Source of the DNA: Burkholderiales bacterium
GTDB lineage: Bacteria > Pseudomonadota > Gammaproteobacteria > Burkholderiales > Burkholderiaceae_D
Assembly (NCBI GenBank): GCA_016200845.1
Contig: JACQDW010000011.1
Location: forward strand, 1-64,000
DNA: 64,000 bases
Direction of reading: 5' to 3'
Shown: one piece after another, positions 51,636-61,269 of the stretch
Position numbering within the stretch: position 1 is the first letter of the stretch
How the letters are laid out: each line of letters starts with the position of its first letter
Translations under genes and position numbers: made by a program
The notes under the pieces: model-generated
Database searches by the model: none
Told to the model about the DNA's origin: nothing
The model's input: only the letters and a program-made list of their open reading frames with translations

Positions 51636-52857
51636 TCACACCGCCGCCCGTATCGGCAGCATGCGACCATACATAAGCACCCGCCAAAGCCACTCGATGG
51701 GGCCGAATCGGAATCGACGTAGCCACGCAGTGCTCAATATTGCTTGAAGTAAGTACACAAAGACACCGAGCAAAAAGGCTGGCCAAGCTGCCATACGTCC
51801 GAACTGACCCAGCCCGTAGCCGAAGAACACAAAGCCAAATATCACGGACTGAAGAATATAGTTGGTGAAAGCCATGCGACCAACGGCGGCAAATGGAGCA
51901 AGTACACCTTGAGAGCCATTAAGTTGTGCGAGCCAGATCACGAGCGAACCATAGCCGAATGCGAACACGACAGGCGTAAGAGCATGAAGCAGCAAACCAG
52001 CAACACCCCAACTGCCAAAGGCGTCCAATCTCGATTCATATGTTAATGCGATTCCGGCGACGATACCGATCACAGCAAGACTCGCCAACTGTCGTCGGTA
52101 TATCAAAGCCTGTTGAAGCACACCGGATCGCCAGATATAGGCGCCGAGTAAAATCAACGCAAGAGTCCGTGGAAACACGAAAACATGTAGTGGCAGAATG
52201 AGCGCCAACTCACGAATGTTAAATTTCAATATCTCAAGGTGTGTGCCGATCGAGTAGACCAGATTCGCTTGCGCGACATGATCGACCAAGATCTCGGTGC
52301 TCGGCCAAGGAACCAGTGGCGGTAACATTGGCAGCACCGCATAGAGCGCGAACAGCAAAATAGATGTCGTTAGCTGTGTCCAACGTGGGAAGCCCAACAA
52401 CGGCAATGCCAGTAACCCAGCAATCGCATATTCGGTCAGGATGTCGCCGTTCCAAATGAAAACCAAATGCAAGATTCCGAAACCCAACAAAACAATAAGG
52501 CGACGGGTCAAAAAGTAGTAGGGATGATTGCCATGTGAAAGCCGCTCCAGCTGCATTGCTAGTCCAACACCGAACAAAATTGAAAACAGCGAAAACGCTT
52601 TGAAGTTGAGGGCAAATGAAACAAATGTCTCAATGAGTCCATTCAGGTCCCAAGACGGAGTATCACTAGGAAGGAATTGTTGAAAGATGGACACGCGAAA
52701 TTCTGTAACAAGATTCACTAGCAGAACACCAAGTAAGGCAACTCCACGCAACGTGTCAATCGAATCGATTCGCTCATTCAACGGGACCGAAACTAGTGAA
52801 TTCTCTGAGTTAGACTTTGAAATCTGCGGCACGGAAGGCTGCGCTCGAACGGTCATG
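51636..52857 (-). CDS. DUF418-like membrane protein
   Basis: IDTLRGVALLGVLLVNLV N-terminus; multi-TM; C-terminal GPIEWLWRVLMYG. Confidence 0.88.
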
Positions 52858-53149
52858 TGTTTTCTCACTTCTTATTGTGAAATTTTGATAGGCATCTAAA
52901 TTATCGCAGCTAAAGAAGCTGTAAAAAATAAAAAATCAGACAAAATCCAAATCTGGAAGTTTCATGCGACACCATACGCGAAGGATATCGGAAATTTCCG
53001 CAAGGTAGCCACATCATTTTCTACAAATCCAGCGCCAAGTCCGCCATTTTAGTGGTGCGCATTTTGCATAAGAGCATGGATTACGATTTGCAGCTCTGAG
53101 GCTTTAAGTTCTGCAATTACCGACTCCACGCTGTACCAAAAAATTTACG

Positions 53150-53950
53150 TCAAACCTGCGCAAAGCCGCCATCAACGCTCAATTCCACGCCGTTGACAAA
53201 GCTGGCAGATGGCGACGCCAGGAACACTACCGCCGCTGCAATCTCCTCTGCTTGCGCCATGCGCGCTGCAGGCACAACAGCACTCAGGTAATTCGTCAAT
53301 TCAGCAATGTGGGTTTCCGTCATTTGTAAACCGGTTTGCAAAATCGGGGTACTGGTCACACCGGGGCTAATGGTGTTGACGCGAATTTTTCTCTCTTTGA
53401 GATCACTGCACCAGGTACGGGCGAACGAGCGCACAGCCGCTTTGCTGGCGCTATACACACTGAGATTTGTCATTCCCTTATTGGCCGCAACCGACGCGTT
53501 CAAAATAATATTGCCCCCTTGCCGTATCAGAGGCAATACGCTCTGCACCGTAAAAAACACGCCTTTGACATTGGTGTCGAACATGGCATCAAATTGCTGT
53601 TCACTGGTGGTGCCGATGACATTGTTTTCGGCGATCCCGGCATTGGCAAAGACCACGTCCAATTGGTCGCCCCGCTGCTCTATGCAACGCTTGACGATAT
53701 CGATTTCTCCCAGCTGCGCAACATCCGCTTGTATCGCCACTGCTTTCGATCCGAGTAAGCTTTGTGCCTGATCCAATTTCTGCTTATCGCGGCCAGTAAT
53801 GTAGACGCACTTAGCCCCTTTTTGGAGAAAGGCCTGTGCGCTGGCTAAACCTATGCCAGAAGTGCCGCCGGTGATCAGAATGGATTGCTGTTGAAATTCT
53901 TGAGTTTGCATCATATTTCCTTGCTTGATTTGAGTGAAAAACCTTGCCAA
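53150..53950 (-). CDS. SDR-family oxidoreductase
   Basis: ILITGGTSGIGLASAQAF, NAGIAEN, YSASKAAVRSFART. Confidence 0.92.
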   Translation of the reverse strand: MARFFTQIKQGNMMQTQEFQQQSILITGGTSGIGLASAQAFLQKGAKCVYITGRDKQKLDQAQSLLGSKAVAIQADVAQLGEIDIVKRCIEQRGDQLDVVFANAGIAENNVIGTTSEQQFDAMFDTNVKGVFFTVQSVLPLIRQGGNIILNASVAANKGMTNLSVYSASKAAVRSFARTWCSDLKERKIRVNTISPGVTSTPILQTGLQMTETHIAELTNYLSAVVPAARMAQAEEIAAAVVFLASPSASFVNGVELSVDGGFAQV

Positions 53951-54915
53951 GTGTAGACGTCACCTACTATGCAAACAATCCGTATAATGCTCATCACGCT
54001 AATGAATTTACCTCATCTATGAAACCCGATTTAAATGCCCTATTTGCCTTTGCCCGCGTCGCCCACCATCGCAGTTTTCGCCGCGCCGCGTTGGAATTGC
54101 AATTGACGCCATCAGCGCTCAGCCACACCCTGAACAAGCTGGAGCAAAGTCTGGGGCTGCGTTTACTCAATCGCAGCACACGCAGCGTCAGCGTTAGCGA
54201 CGCAGGGGCGCGATTACTCGCTAGCCTAGACCCGGCACTGACGAAAATCGGACTCGCATTAGAAGTCATGAACGAAGTGCGCGAAAAACCGATGGGACGG
54301 CTGCGCATCAATGTGCCCAGAGCCGCGGCACAACTAGTCATTGCGCCACGGCTGGCAGACTGGATGAGAGCTTATCCTGATGTGCAATTGGAGCTTGTGA
54401 CAGATGATGCTTTGATCGACATCGTCGCGCAAGGCTTTGACGCAGGCGTGCGTTTTGGTGAGAGCTTGCAGCAAGACATGATCGCCGTGCCCATAGGCCC
54501 CAAACTGGCATTCTCGGTGTGCGCCGCCCCGCATTATTTAGCACTACACGGTGTGCCAAAAACGCCCAAGGATTTATTGCAACACGCATGCTTACAATAC
54601 CGTTTTCCAAGCGGCACGCATTACGCTTTGGAATTCCAATCCAATAAAAAACGCATGGAAGTCAACACCAAAGGCCAGTTCGCCACTGACGATTTCGCCA
54701 GCCTGATCCGCGCCGCAATCGACGGTGCCGGAATTTGCTATACCTATGACGCCTATATCAGCGAACTCGTCGCACAAGGACAGCTACAAAGAATTCTGCA
54801 AAACTGGTATCCAGCAGGCGAACGTATGTACCTATACTATCCAAGTCGCGTCAATCTGCCGTTAGCTCTGCGCGCCTTTATCGATTTTTTTATCGACTCT
54901 TCCACTCACGCTTAA
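53944..54915 (+). CDS. LysR-family transcriptional regulator
   Basis: FARVAHHRSFRRAALELQLTPSALSHTLNKLEQSLGLRLLNRSTRSV. Confidence 0.93.
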   Translation: MPSVDVTYYANNPYNAHHANEFTSSMKPDLNALFAFARVAHHRSFRRAALELQLTPSALSHTLNKLEQSLGLRLLNRSTRSVSVSDAGARLLASLDPALTKIGLALEVMNEVREKPMGRLRINVPRAAAQLVIAPRLADWMRAYPDVQLELVTDDALIDIVAQGFDAGVRFGESLQQDMIAVPIGPKLAFSVCAAPHYLALHGVPKTPKDLLQHACLQYRFPSGTHYALEFQSNKKRMEVNTKGQFATDDFASLIRAAIDGAGICYTYDAYISELVAQGQLQRILQNWYPAGERMYLYYPSRVNLPLALRAFIDFFIDSSTHA

Positions 54916-54993
54916 ACACATAAAAATGATGGCTACGCTGATCCCCACCCACTAGGCTGAGCGGCTTTTGAAGAGCTCTGATTGAGCGCCAAG

Positions 54994-55446
54994 CTAGACC
55001 GCATCTTTAATGCTAGACGGGAGTATCTGAAAGTCGGATGTCTTAGTTAGCGCCTGAAGAGCGACAAGCAATGCTTCTGGAGGTGGAACCACTTTTCGGG
55101 CAGCAAGATCAAGCCAACCTCCCATTGACGTGACCCTGCAACAAGGTTTTCCGTCCTGACGAAGAATTTCATTCCGAATGAGAAATCGGCTTCCATCTGC
55201 AGCCAATCCGGCCATGGATAAAGTCACCGTGATCTCTTGAAGAAGACCGACCTCGCGAAAATACTCCACCTCGTCCTTCATGATAACGGGGCCAAGCTTG
55301 AGTCTTACGAACTCCTCCATCGGGAAGCCATTCTCCGAAAAGTACAACATGCGGACATCGGCAGACTTGTCGAGAAACGCCGTGTTCTTCATGTGTGAAT
55401 TGAAATCCATGTCAGCCCATCCTGCATATAATTTTTTCGAGTACAT
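54994..55446 (-). CDS. hotdog-fold acyl-CoA thioesterase-like protein (integron cassette)
   Basis: GWADMDFNSHMKNTAFLDKSADVRM; flanked by attC 55493-55582 and degenerate attC-like 54955-54999. Confidence 0.8.
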   Translation of the reverse strand: MYSKKLYAGWADMDFNSHMKNTAFLDKSADVRMLYFSENGFPMEEFVRLKLGPVIMKDEVEYFREVGLLQEITVTLSMAGLAADGSRFLIRNEILRQDGKPCCRVTSMGGWLDLAARKVVPPPEALLVALQALTKTSDFQILPSSIKDAV

Positions 55447-55492
55447 GTGATGTTCCTATTTTGATGAGAGGGTGAGCTTGGTTTTTGATGGT

Positions 55493-55582
55493 GTATAACG
55501 CAACGGAGAGCGGATGGCCGCCCACATATTAGAGAAATACTTAACCGCTTCGCGGCCAGTCCGATCGACCATCTTGTTATGC
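55493..55582 (-). other. integron attC site (90 bp)
   Basis: GTATAACGCAACGG...GTTATGC ends; internal GCGGATGGCCGC / GCGGCCAGTCCG arms. Confidence 0.85.
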
Positions 55583-55583
55583 A

Positions 55584-56639
55584 TCAATTCACCCAGATTG
55601 AAAGATCGGCGAATTCACCAGTAAGGCGTTTTATATTGGCGTGCGCTAAGCCTATTCCGACGCTAGTGAGAGTAAAGTTGTTGAGGCTTGTGTTGGACCA
55701 AGCAGAGAATAGTTTCTCCATGTATGACCGCACCTCAACACATTTCGCTTTTATTTCGGGACTAGTCAATCGATTCTTGCCAAAAGCTTGGCGTAGGCGA
55801 AGCTGATCGTCTGAGCTTATTCGATGCTCTAAAAATAGCTTCTCCAATTCCGTTATGTTTTGCGCTCGCACCTGAATTTTGGTTGGGTCTAGCAAACAGC
55901 GCCCTGTCAATTGTTGGCTAGGATTGAAAAAAAACGTCGCTCCACTGAGTTCGGAGAGATCAACACCCTTGTCAAAAAGTCCTTGAAAACGTGTCCAAAA
56001 AATATCCTCCAAGCTGCTTGAGGTTATTTGCATAGTGCCACATCCTGCGAACTCCAGATGTTGGTAGGCTGCCATACCAGAGGGTAATGTATGAACGAAT
56101 GGGGCAACGAATTTATCCAATTGAACACCCAATTGCTCGAACGAAAACATGCCGGATGAGTTGCAGTATTTAAAAAAGAAGATAACGGCTAGAGCAGACA
56201 GTTGTTCATCAGTGAGTTTTGGGGCAACTGTGAGGCATTCATTCAGAACTATCTGAACCATATCACGGTCAGGATGCTTTGTTCGATCAACCAATAAATC
56301 AACCAATAGATCTCCCAAATTTGCATCTGCCGTTCTTGCATAGTCTCTCTGTACACTAAAGAGTCCATATTGAAAGTCCGGACTTTGAGCTTGAGCTAAA
56401 CCCGCTAAGTTTTCGTCACTAAGTTTTTTAAGGAATTTATCGGTTATCTCCTCAGCCCGCTGGCGGGCTACCTCCTTGGCTTCACCAGCTAACTGAAGAA
56501 AATTAAAGCGAAAAACATCAAGAACGACCTCACGCACCTCTGTGTAGGTCAATCCATTATTTACAATATCCCTGCCGGCCTGATATGCGACTCCACCGGT
56601 TGTCACTTCTTGTTTCTGTTCGTCACCTTTGTTCAGCAT
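55584..56639 (-). CDS. LPO_1073/Vpar_1526-family-like protein (integron cassette)
   Basis: VAYQAGRDIVNNGLTYTEVREVVLDVFRFNFLQLAGEAKEVARQRAEEITDKFL; family recalled, not searched. Confidence 0.65.
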   Translation of the reverse strand: MLNKGDEQKQEVTTGGVAYQAGRDIVNNGLTYTEVREVVLDVFRFNFLQLAGEAKEVARQRAEEITDKFLKKLSDENLAGLAQAQSPDFQYGLFSVQRDYARTADANLGDLLVDLLVDRTKHPDRDMVQIVLNECLTVAPKLTDEQLSALAVIFFFKYCNSSGMFSFEQLGVQLDKFVAPFVHTLPSGMAAYQHLEFAGCGTMQITSSSLEDIFWTRFQGLFDKGVDLSELSGATFFFNPSQQLTGRCLLDPTKIQVRAQNITELEKLFLEHRISSDDQLRLRQAFGKNRLTSPEIKAKCVEVRSYMEKLFSAWSNTSLNNFTLTSVGIGLAHANIKRLTGEFADLSIWVN

Positions 56640-56641
56640 GC

Positions 56642-56893
56642 CTATTTCCCCTGATCTTTTGTATTAATGTTCCCAAGAGATATATTCCCTCCAGCTTGAA
56701 CCCCAATTGATCCTTTGGTGACCGATTGGTGCAACGCGGCGCTATTTTGTCGTTTGCGATCAACAATGAACGCAGCAATGCAAGCTGACAGCGAGGTAAT
56801 CGATGCAACTGCTGGTTCGTAGTCTGGCGAGTGAACCATCCAAGCAATTGAACCGAGCAAAGCGGAGATGGTGAGAATTTTTATCGCAATCAT
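56642..56893 (-). CDS. small membrane protein with VQAGGNISLGNI C-terminal motif (same cassette)
   Basis: two N-terminal hydrophobic segments; 2-nt gap to the downstream gene. Confidence 0.65.
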   Translation of the reverse strand: MIAIKILTISALLGSIAWMVHSPDYEPAVASITSLSACIAAFIVDRKRQNSAALHQSVTKGSIGVQAGGNISLGNINTKDQGK

Positions 56894-56916
56894 ATGGTGC
56901 TTCCTAATGCATAATC

Positions 56917-57720
56917 GGGATAGGAAGAAGTCTCACAACCCCTCCCTCCCACACCACCGTGCGTACGGGTCACGTACACGGCGGTTCAATGAATATTCCT
57001 ACCGTCCCACTAAAGTCGGTAGCCCTAAACTACTAAAGTATCGTACTGGCAATGCAATTGCAAGCGCGGGGGTCATTGAGATTCGCCATGGTCCATGCGC
57101 TGATTTACTGGTGTTCCATGCTTCTCGCACGGAGGCTCCGCGTTTACGCAATTCCCGATAGCCAGATCGCCCCCATTGCTTCCAGATATAACAGCGTAAC
57201 TTGCGCCGTATCCATTTATCGATGTCACGTAACTGACTCATCACTTCGGCAATGCCAAAGTAAGCTTTCCAGCCCAGCAGATACATTCTTAGTTCTGCGA
57301 TGATCGTTGCTAGACTGCGACCTCTGGTACGGCGGGTTAACTCTCGGACGCGGTGTTTTAGCTTATCGATGGCTTTATCTGCCACTTTCAATCTGGCGTC
57401 TTTGGGATTAACCGTAAAGCCCAGAAATTTGCGTTTGTGTGGGCGATCTACTGCGCTTTTAAGGACGCTGACCGTGAGTCCTAGTCGGTTTCCTATCCAG
57501 CGGGTTACGCTTGCCATGATCCGTTTTCCGGCTCGTTCGCTTTTGACCATAATGTTGCAGTCATCGGCGTAACGCGCAAAACAGTGACCACGCTTATTGA
57601 GTTCCCAGTCGAGTTCATCGAGTACGATATTAGCCAGTAGTGGCGACAATGGTCCGCCTTGCGGCACGCCCATGGTCGTTGGCTGGCGTTTATCGTCCAC
57701 TTGCACACCTGCTTTGAGGT
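56917..57720 (-). mobile_element. 5'-truncated group II intron with RT/maturase C-terminal half and 3' end (domain V/VI-like)
   Basis: QGGPLSPLLANIVLDELDWEL...FARYADDCNIMV; downstream GAACCGCCGTGTACGTGACCCGTACGCACGGTGGT hairpin. Confidence 0.85.
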
Positions 57721-57841
57721 AGCCATTCTCCGAAAAGTACAACATGCGGACGTCGGCAGACTTGTCGAGAAACGCCGTGTTCTTCATGTGTGAATTGAAA
57801 TCCATGTCAGCCCATCCTGCATATAATTTTTTCGAATACAT
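56999..57841 (-). pseudogene. chimeric ORF: 5' thioesterase fragment fused in frame to group II intron RT
   Basis: first 40 aa identical to the 54994-55446 product, then YLKAGVQVDDKRQPTTMGVPQGGPLSP... Confidence 0.85.
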
Positions 57842-57884
57842 GTGATGCTCCTATTTTGATGAGAGGGTGAGCTAGTTTTTTAAT

Positions 57885-57974
57885 GGCGAACACAAAAGTG
57901 ATGTGCACCGCGCGTTGCAGCTTGCACGAAAGGTCAGTAATACAATAGCGTCACTATCGACTGTCATGTTAGAG
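57885..57974 (-). other. diverged attC-like site (90 bp)
   Basis: GGCGAAC...GTTAGAG ends, short paired arms; same length as neighbouring attC sites. Confidence 0.5.
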
Positions 57975-57980
57975 CCACCT

Positions 57981-58840
57981 TCAAAGCAGACTTGCTATGA
58001 CAGCCGCTTGTTGCAACTTTCCGGTGGGATCGGCTGCGGTCTTAAACCGGCAAAATTCGTCAGCCCAGGGAGAGGTTCGTAAACGTAATGGTGGGTTTTC
58101 AGTGTCGATGCATCCCGCGACCACTTCAGCAACTTGCTCTGGGGATTGATAAACACGCGCAATCTCTTCTGAAGAACGACTTTGAATTCGATTTATGTAT
58201 TGTTGGAATAATGGAAGATAGTCATCTTGTCGGATACCTCCTGTCGAGTTGAGTTGTGACATGACAGTTTTCGCAAATTCGGACTGAATACCCGCAGGCT
58301 CGATTACCGAGAACTTGATACCAAAGCCAGTTTCAAGATAGCTAGCCATTGCTTCGGTATATCCCTCGACAGCAAACTTCGCTGCGCAGTAAATTTCATT
58401 GAATGGTTGTCCCACCAAGCCACCAATAGATGAAATATTGATGATATGCCCACTTTTTGCGACGCGCATGTATGGCATGACTGCCTTCGTGCAACGAACT
58501 ACTCCCATGAAATTAATATCCATGACCCAACGTATTTCTTCTTCGGTAGCTTGTTCGGTCGTGCGAACAAAACCAGCGCCTGCGTTGTTTACGAGCACGT
58601 CAATTCGACCTTCAGTGGCAATCATGTCCGCCACGCATTGAGTGACGCTTTCCATATTCTCTACGTCAAGTTGACGAATCGTGATGCTAAGATTTTTTTT
58701 CTTGGCGGAAAGCACGAGCGCTTCTTGTTTTTCTAAATTACGCATGGTTGCCCAAACACGGTGTCCACGCGCTGCCAAAGATAAAGCCAAACTGGCACCT
58801 AAACCAGAAGAAGCACCGGTAATCAAAATCGTTTTCATAG
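57981..58840 (-). CDS. SDR-family oxidoreductase (probable integron cassette)
   Basis: ILITGASSGLGASLALSL, NNAGAGF, YCAAKFAVEGYTEAM. Confidence 0.92.
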
Positions 58841-58869
58841 TTTTCTTTCGGGGAGTGAATTGGTAGATA

Positions 58870-58939
58870 GCCCTGACGTCGAAACTCACCGGCGCTGCGC
58901 GGCTTTATCGCGCAGCGCCGGTGGAATGTATGGTTGGCC
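58870..58939 (-). other. attC-like site (70 bp) with degenerate R' core
   Basis: perfect 15-bp stem CACCGGCGCTGCGCG/CGCGCAGCGCCGGTG; GTTGGCC at one end, GCCCTGAC at the other. Confidence 0.6.
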
Positions 58940-58952
58940 ATCACTGCTCGCG

Positions 58953-59294
58953 CTATGCGCGTGCGTCTACATAAACCCAAGCCGTTCGTCCGGAGGACAG
59001 GGGGGCCGATACACGTTTGTAGTCTGACACTTCGTATTTGTCTGCATTCGCGAGTTCATCATCAGTCACCTCGAAGACGGTACCAGCAACGCGGTCCTCT
59101 GCAACGCCCGTTTGCTTGACGATGGGGTGGTGACTCTTCCCACTCGTCTTGAGAACCTCCGGATCTTCAATCTTGACCATGGATTGATGAAAACCCACCA
59201 GCTGGTCGGCGGTGCCGTGAAGCTCCCGCCCAAAGGTGGTCAGTTGCACATCGCGCTGCTGGAGCGTTCCGTACGAAAAGAGAAGTTGCGTCAT
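58953..59294 (-). CDS. gamma-glutamylcyclotransferase/AIG2-like protein (integron cassette)
   Basis: LLFSYGTLQQRDVQLTTFGREL. Confidence 0.85.
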   Translation of the reverse strand: MTQLLFSYGTLQQRDVQLTTFGRELHGTADQLVGFHQSMVKIEDPEVLKTSGKSHHPIVKQTGVAEDRVAGTVFEVTDDELANADKYEVSDYKRVSAPLSSGRTAWVYVDARA

Positions 59295-59326
59295 AGAGCG
59301 ATGATCTCCGCTGAAGAAAGTTGTGA

Positions 59327-59416
59327 TGCCAACGTTAAATTGAAAGGCGCGTGCGCCTATAAGTAAATCTCAAATGAGCGCAAGTTCGCGCGTCATTTCC
59401 GAATGTCATGTTAAAT
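59327..59416 (-). other. integron attC site (90 bp)
   Basis: TGCCAAC...GTTAAAT ends with internal inverted repeats. Confidence 0.7.
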
Positions 59417-59433
59417 CGAGTTTGTCGCATGCT

Positions 59434-59778
59434 CTATACCGCTCGAAGTATGTCTTCCACACTTTTAACATCGTCTTGCGGCAAAAGCACCTCTATATTT
59501 TTTTCTTCACGCCAGAAGCCGACAATCCAAGTGAACAGCAACTCGTTTTCTTGATCCATAACTCTCAAACATTTCAACACTTCATTTCGAAGTCCAATAA
59601 CTTCACAGTCAGAGGTTCCAGCGTTGATCTTGATTTGAATCCCTAGTTCGTTCCACATTCCCGCATAATGATCATCAATTTGAGCAACGAAGGGCAAATC
59701 AGCGACTTCACGAATACGTGCAAGCACTAAGTCTTCGCGTGGCACTCGTTTCAGGTGGCGATCTTTTCTTCGGCTCAT
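59434..59778 (-). CDS. hypothetical cassette protein
   Basis: 114-aa ORF between attC sites; ATG just inside the core site. Confidence 0.65.
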   Translation of the reverse strand: MSRRKDRHLKRVPREDLVLARIREVADLPFVAQIDDHYAGMWNELGIQIKINAGTSDCEVIGLRNEVLKCLRVMDQENELLFTWIVGFWREEKNIEVLLPQDDVKSVEDILRAV

Positions 59779-59780
59779 CG

Positions 59781-59811
59781 ATTTAACGTCCTCTCGATTG
59801 AAGGGTTAGGC
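59781..59811 (-). other. very short or deleted attC (31 bp)
   Basis: minus strand GCCTAACCCTTCAATCGAGAGGACGTTAAAT: both core sites, most of the palindrome absent. Confidence 0.55.
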
Positions 59812-60264
59812 AGCAGGGCGGCAGCGAGACCAGACGACACGAAGATGCTCCCCAAAGGCGCGAAAGGCGGTTGTTCTGCGGCCGACAAAGAAACGCCCCT
59901 CTGCATAGGCATTGTTTCCGGAAGATTTGGCCAAGCCCTCACGTATACGTGTTTCTAGCGCTCGATACGCCTCAAGGTCTTCAGGCAACACGCGTTCGGG
60001 ATACAGCAGGCTTTCTGGAAGTTTTCCCTCTCGATAGGCGGAGTTCCAGCGTGACCAAAGTTGCTGTTGTTCGAGGGCTAGCCGAAGAAGCTCTGCGCTG
60101 ACAGGACTTAGTTTGAACCGACGCACCGTTCGGTCGCGAACTGTCAACTCGTTTGATACTTCAAAGCGATACGGGTGACCGCGAAAGTCGGCAAAGCCGG
60201 ATTCCGGGCCGTCGTAGTAGCCCTCAACGGCATACACGATCTCAGCTTTGGGGCGCTGGCTCAT
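59806..60264 (-). CDS. hypothetical cassette protein
   Basis: 152-aa ORF whose stop overlaps the attC core. Confidence 0.65.
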   Translation of the reverse strand: MSQRPKAEIVYAVEGYYDGPESGFADFRGHPYRFEVSNELTVRDRTVRRFKLSPVSAELLRLALEQQQLWSRWNSAYREGKLPESLLYPERVLPEDLEAYRALETRIREGLAKSSGNNAYAEGRFFVGRRTTAFRAFGEHLRVVWSRCRPAA

Positions 60265-60271
60265 TTCTGCT

Positions 60272-60361
60272 GCCTAACGCAACGGTGAGCGGATGGCCGC
60301 ACACGTAATTAATAAATGCCGAGCCGCACTGCGGCAAGTCCGATCGACCATCCTGTTAAAA
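60272..60361 (-). other. integron attC site (90 bp)
   Basis: GCCTAACGCAACGGTGAGCGGATGGCCGC...CCTGTTAAAA. Confidence 0.88.
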
Positions 60362-60365
60362 ATCT

Positions 60366-60638
60366 TCATGCTCGAACACCTTCTTCAAAGTGAAAATGTG
60401 ATTGAGAAGCACAGGTAAACCCCGCAATGAAACTAGGTGTCAATTGTGCTGATGATTTAGGGGTAAAGTAACCATTGTTTGACGCCCAATCTAGCACACC
60501 AATATCTACCGGATATTCTGTTAGAACACTGGATAGTTTGTTTGTGGAAACCCAATCTTCCGCAGCCTCAAGCGAGGAAAATACCCCTCCAGGAAATCTA
60601 GAACCTGCACCATTGAATATCCAAACAGTCTGATTCAT
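60366..60638 (-). CDS. hypothetical cassette protein, duplicate A (MNQTVWIFNGAGSRFPGGVF...)
   Basis: 91-codon ORF between attC sites; two-residue differences from duplicate B. Confidence 0.75.
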   Translation of the reverse strand: MNQTVWIFNGAGSRFPGGVFSSLEAAEDWVSTNKLSSVLTEYPVDIGVLDWASNNGYFTPKSSAQLTPSFIAGFTCASQSHFHFEEGVRA

Positions 60639-60644
60639 ATTGAT

Positions 60645-60734
60645 TTTTAACGTCGAGATGAGCGGATGGCCGCCCACAAATTAATAAAGAACACTGCCGC
60701 ATCGCGGCCAGTCCGATCGATTGTCCTGTTAGCC
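60645..60734 (-). other. integron attC site (90 bp)
   Basis: TTTTAACGTCGAGATGAGCGGATGGCCGCC...CCTGTTAGCC. Confidence 0.85.
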
Positions 60735-60757
60735 AACGTGAACATGAACAAAAACGT

Positions 60758-61126
60758 TTACTTATTGCCTCGCAACTGTTTTAAACGTTCGCTTTCAGTG
60801 ACGATGGGAATACATATTTCATCACTCCGCTTCTTGGCCAATTCTTCTGTCGTGATGGAAGTAGTTGGCGAATATATTTCGTCGGCAATCTTCTCGGCCA
60901 AATAATTAGATCCGGGCGCCCTTGGTTTACCTTGCTGTTTCAAGCTAAACATCGCACCAGCGATGAGTCGATATCCCTCACACACAGACGCAATCGTTTT
61001 AGCTTGCGCAGGACTAGGTTTCCAATCATCAGCACGAGCGTTTTTACAATTTCCAAAAAAGGTAAGCGCCGATGCTAGAAAAATAGCAGAACACCAAGTG
61101 TTTTTAGCAAGTGTTGTGAGTTTCAA
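60758..61126 (-). CDS. hypothetical secreted cassette protein
   Basis: signal peptide MKLTTLAKNTWCSAIFLASALTFFGNCKNARA. Confidence 0.7.
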   Translation of the reverse strand: MKLTTLAKNTWCSAIFLASALTFFGNCKNARADDWKPSPAQAKTIASVCEGYRLIAGAMFSLKQQGKPRAPGSNYLAEKIADEIYSPTTSITTEELAKKRSDEICIPIVTESERLKQLRGNK

Positions 61127-61175
61127 TTATGACTCCGTATTGTTCATGTAGTGTATCGCTGGACCGTCGTGGGCT

Positions 61176-61265
61176 GGCTAACGCAACGGTGAGCGGATGG
61201 CCGCACACGTAATTAATAAATGCCGAGCCGCACTGCGGCCAGTCCGATCAACCATCCTGTTAAAA
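61176..61265 (-). other. integron attC site (90 bp)
   Basis: near-identical to 60272-60361. Confidence 0.88.
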
Positions 61266-61269
61266 ATCT

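Noticed and set aside
52920-53120. Possible H-NS-like remnant on the minus strand (IAELKASELQIVIHALMQNA)
   Set aside because: Only a short N-terminal-like match with stops and no convincing C-terminal motif; too weak to call.
59434-60264. Toxin-antitoxin pair in the integron cassettes
   Set aside because: The two ORFs are separated by attC cores and show no recognisable toxin or antitoxin motif.
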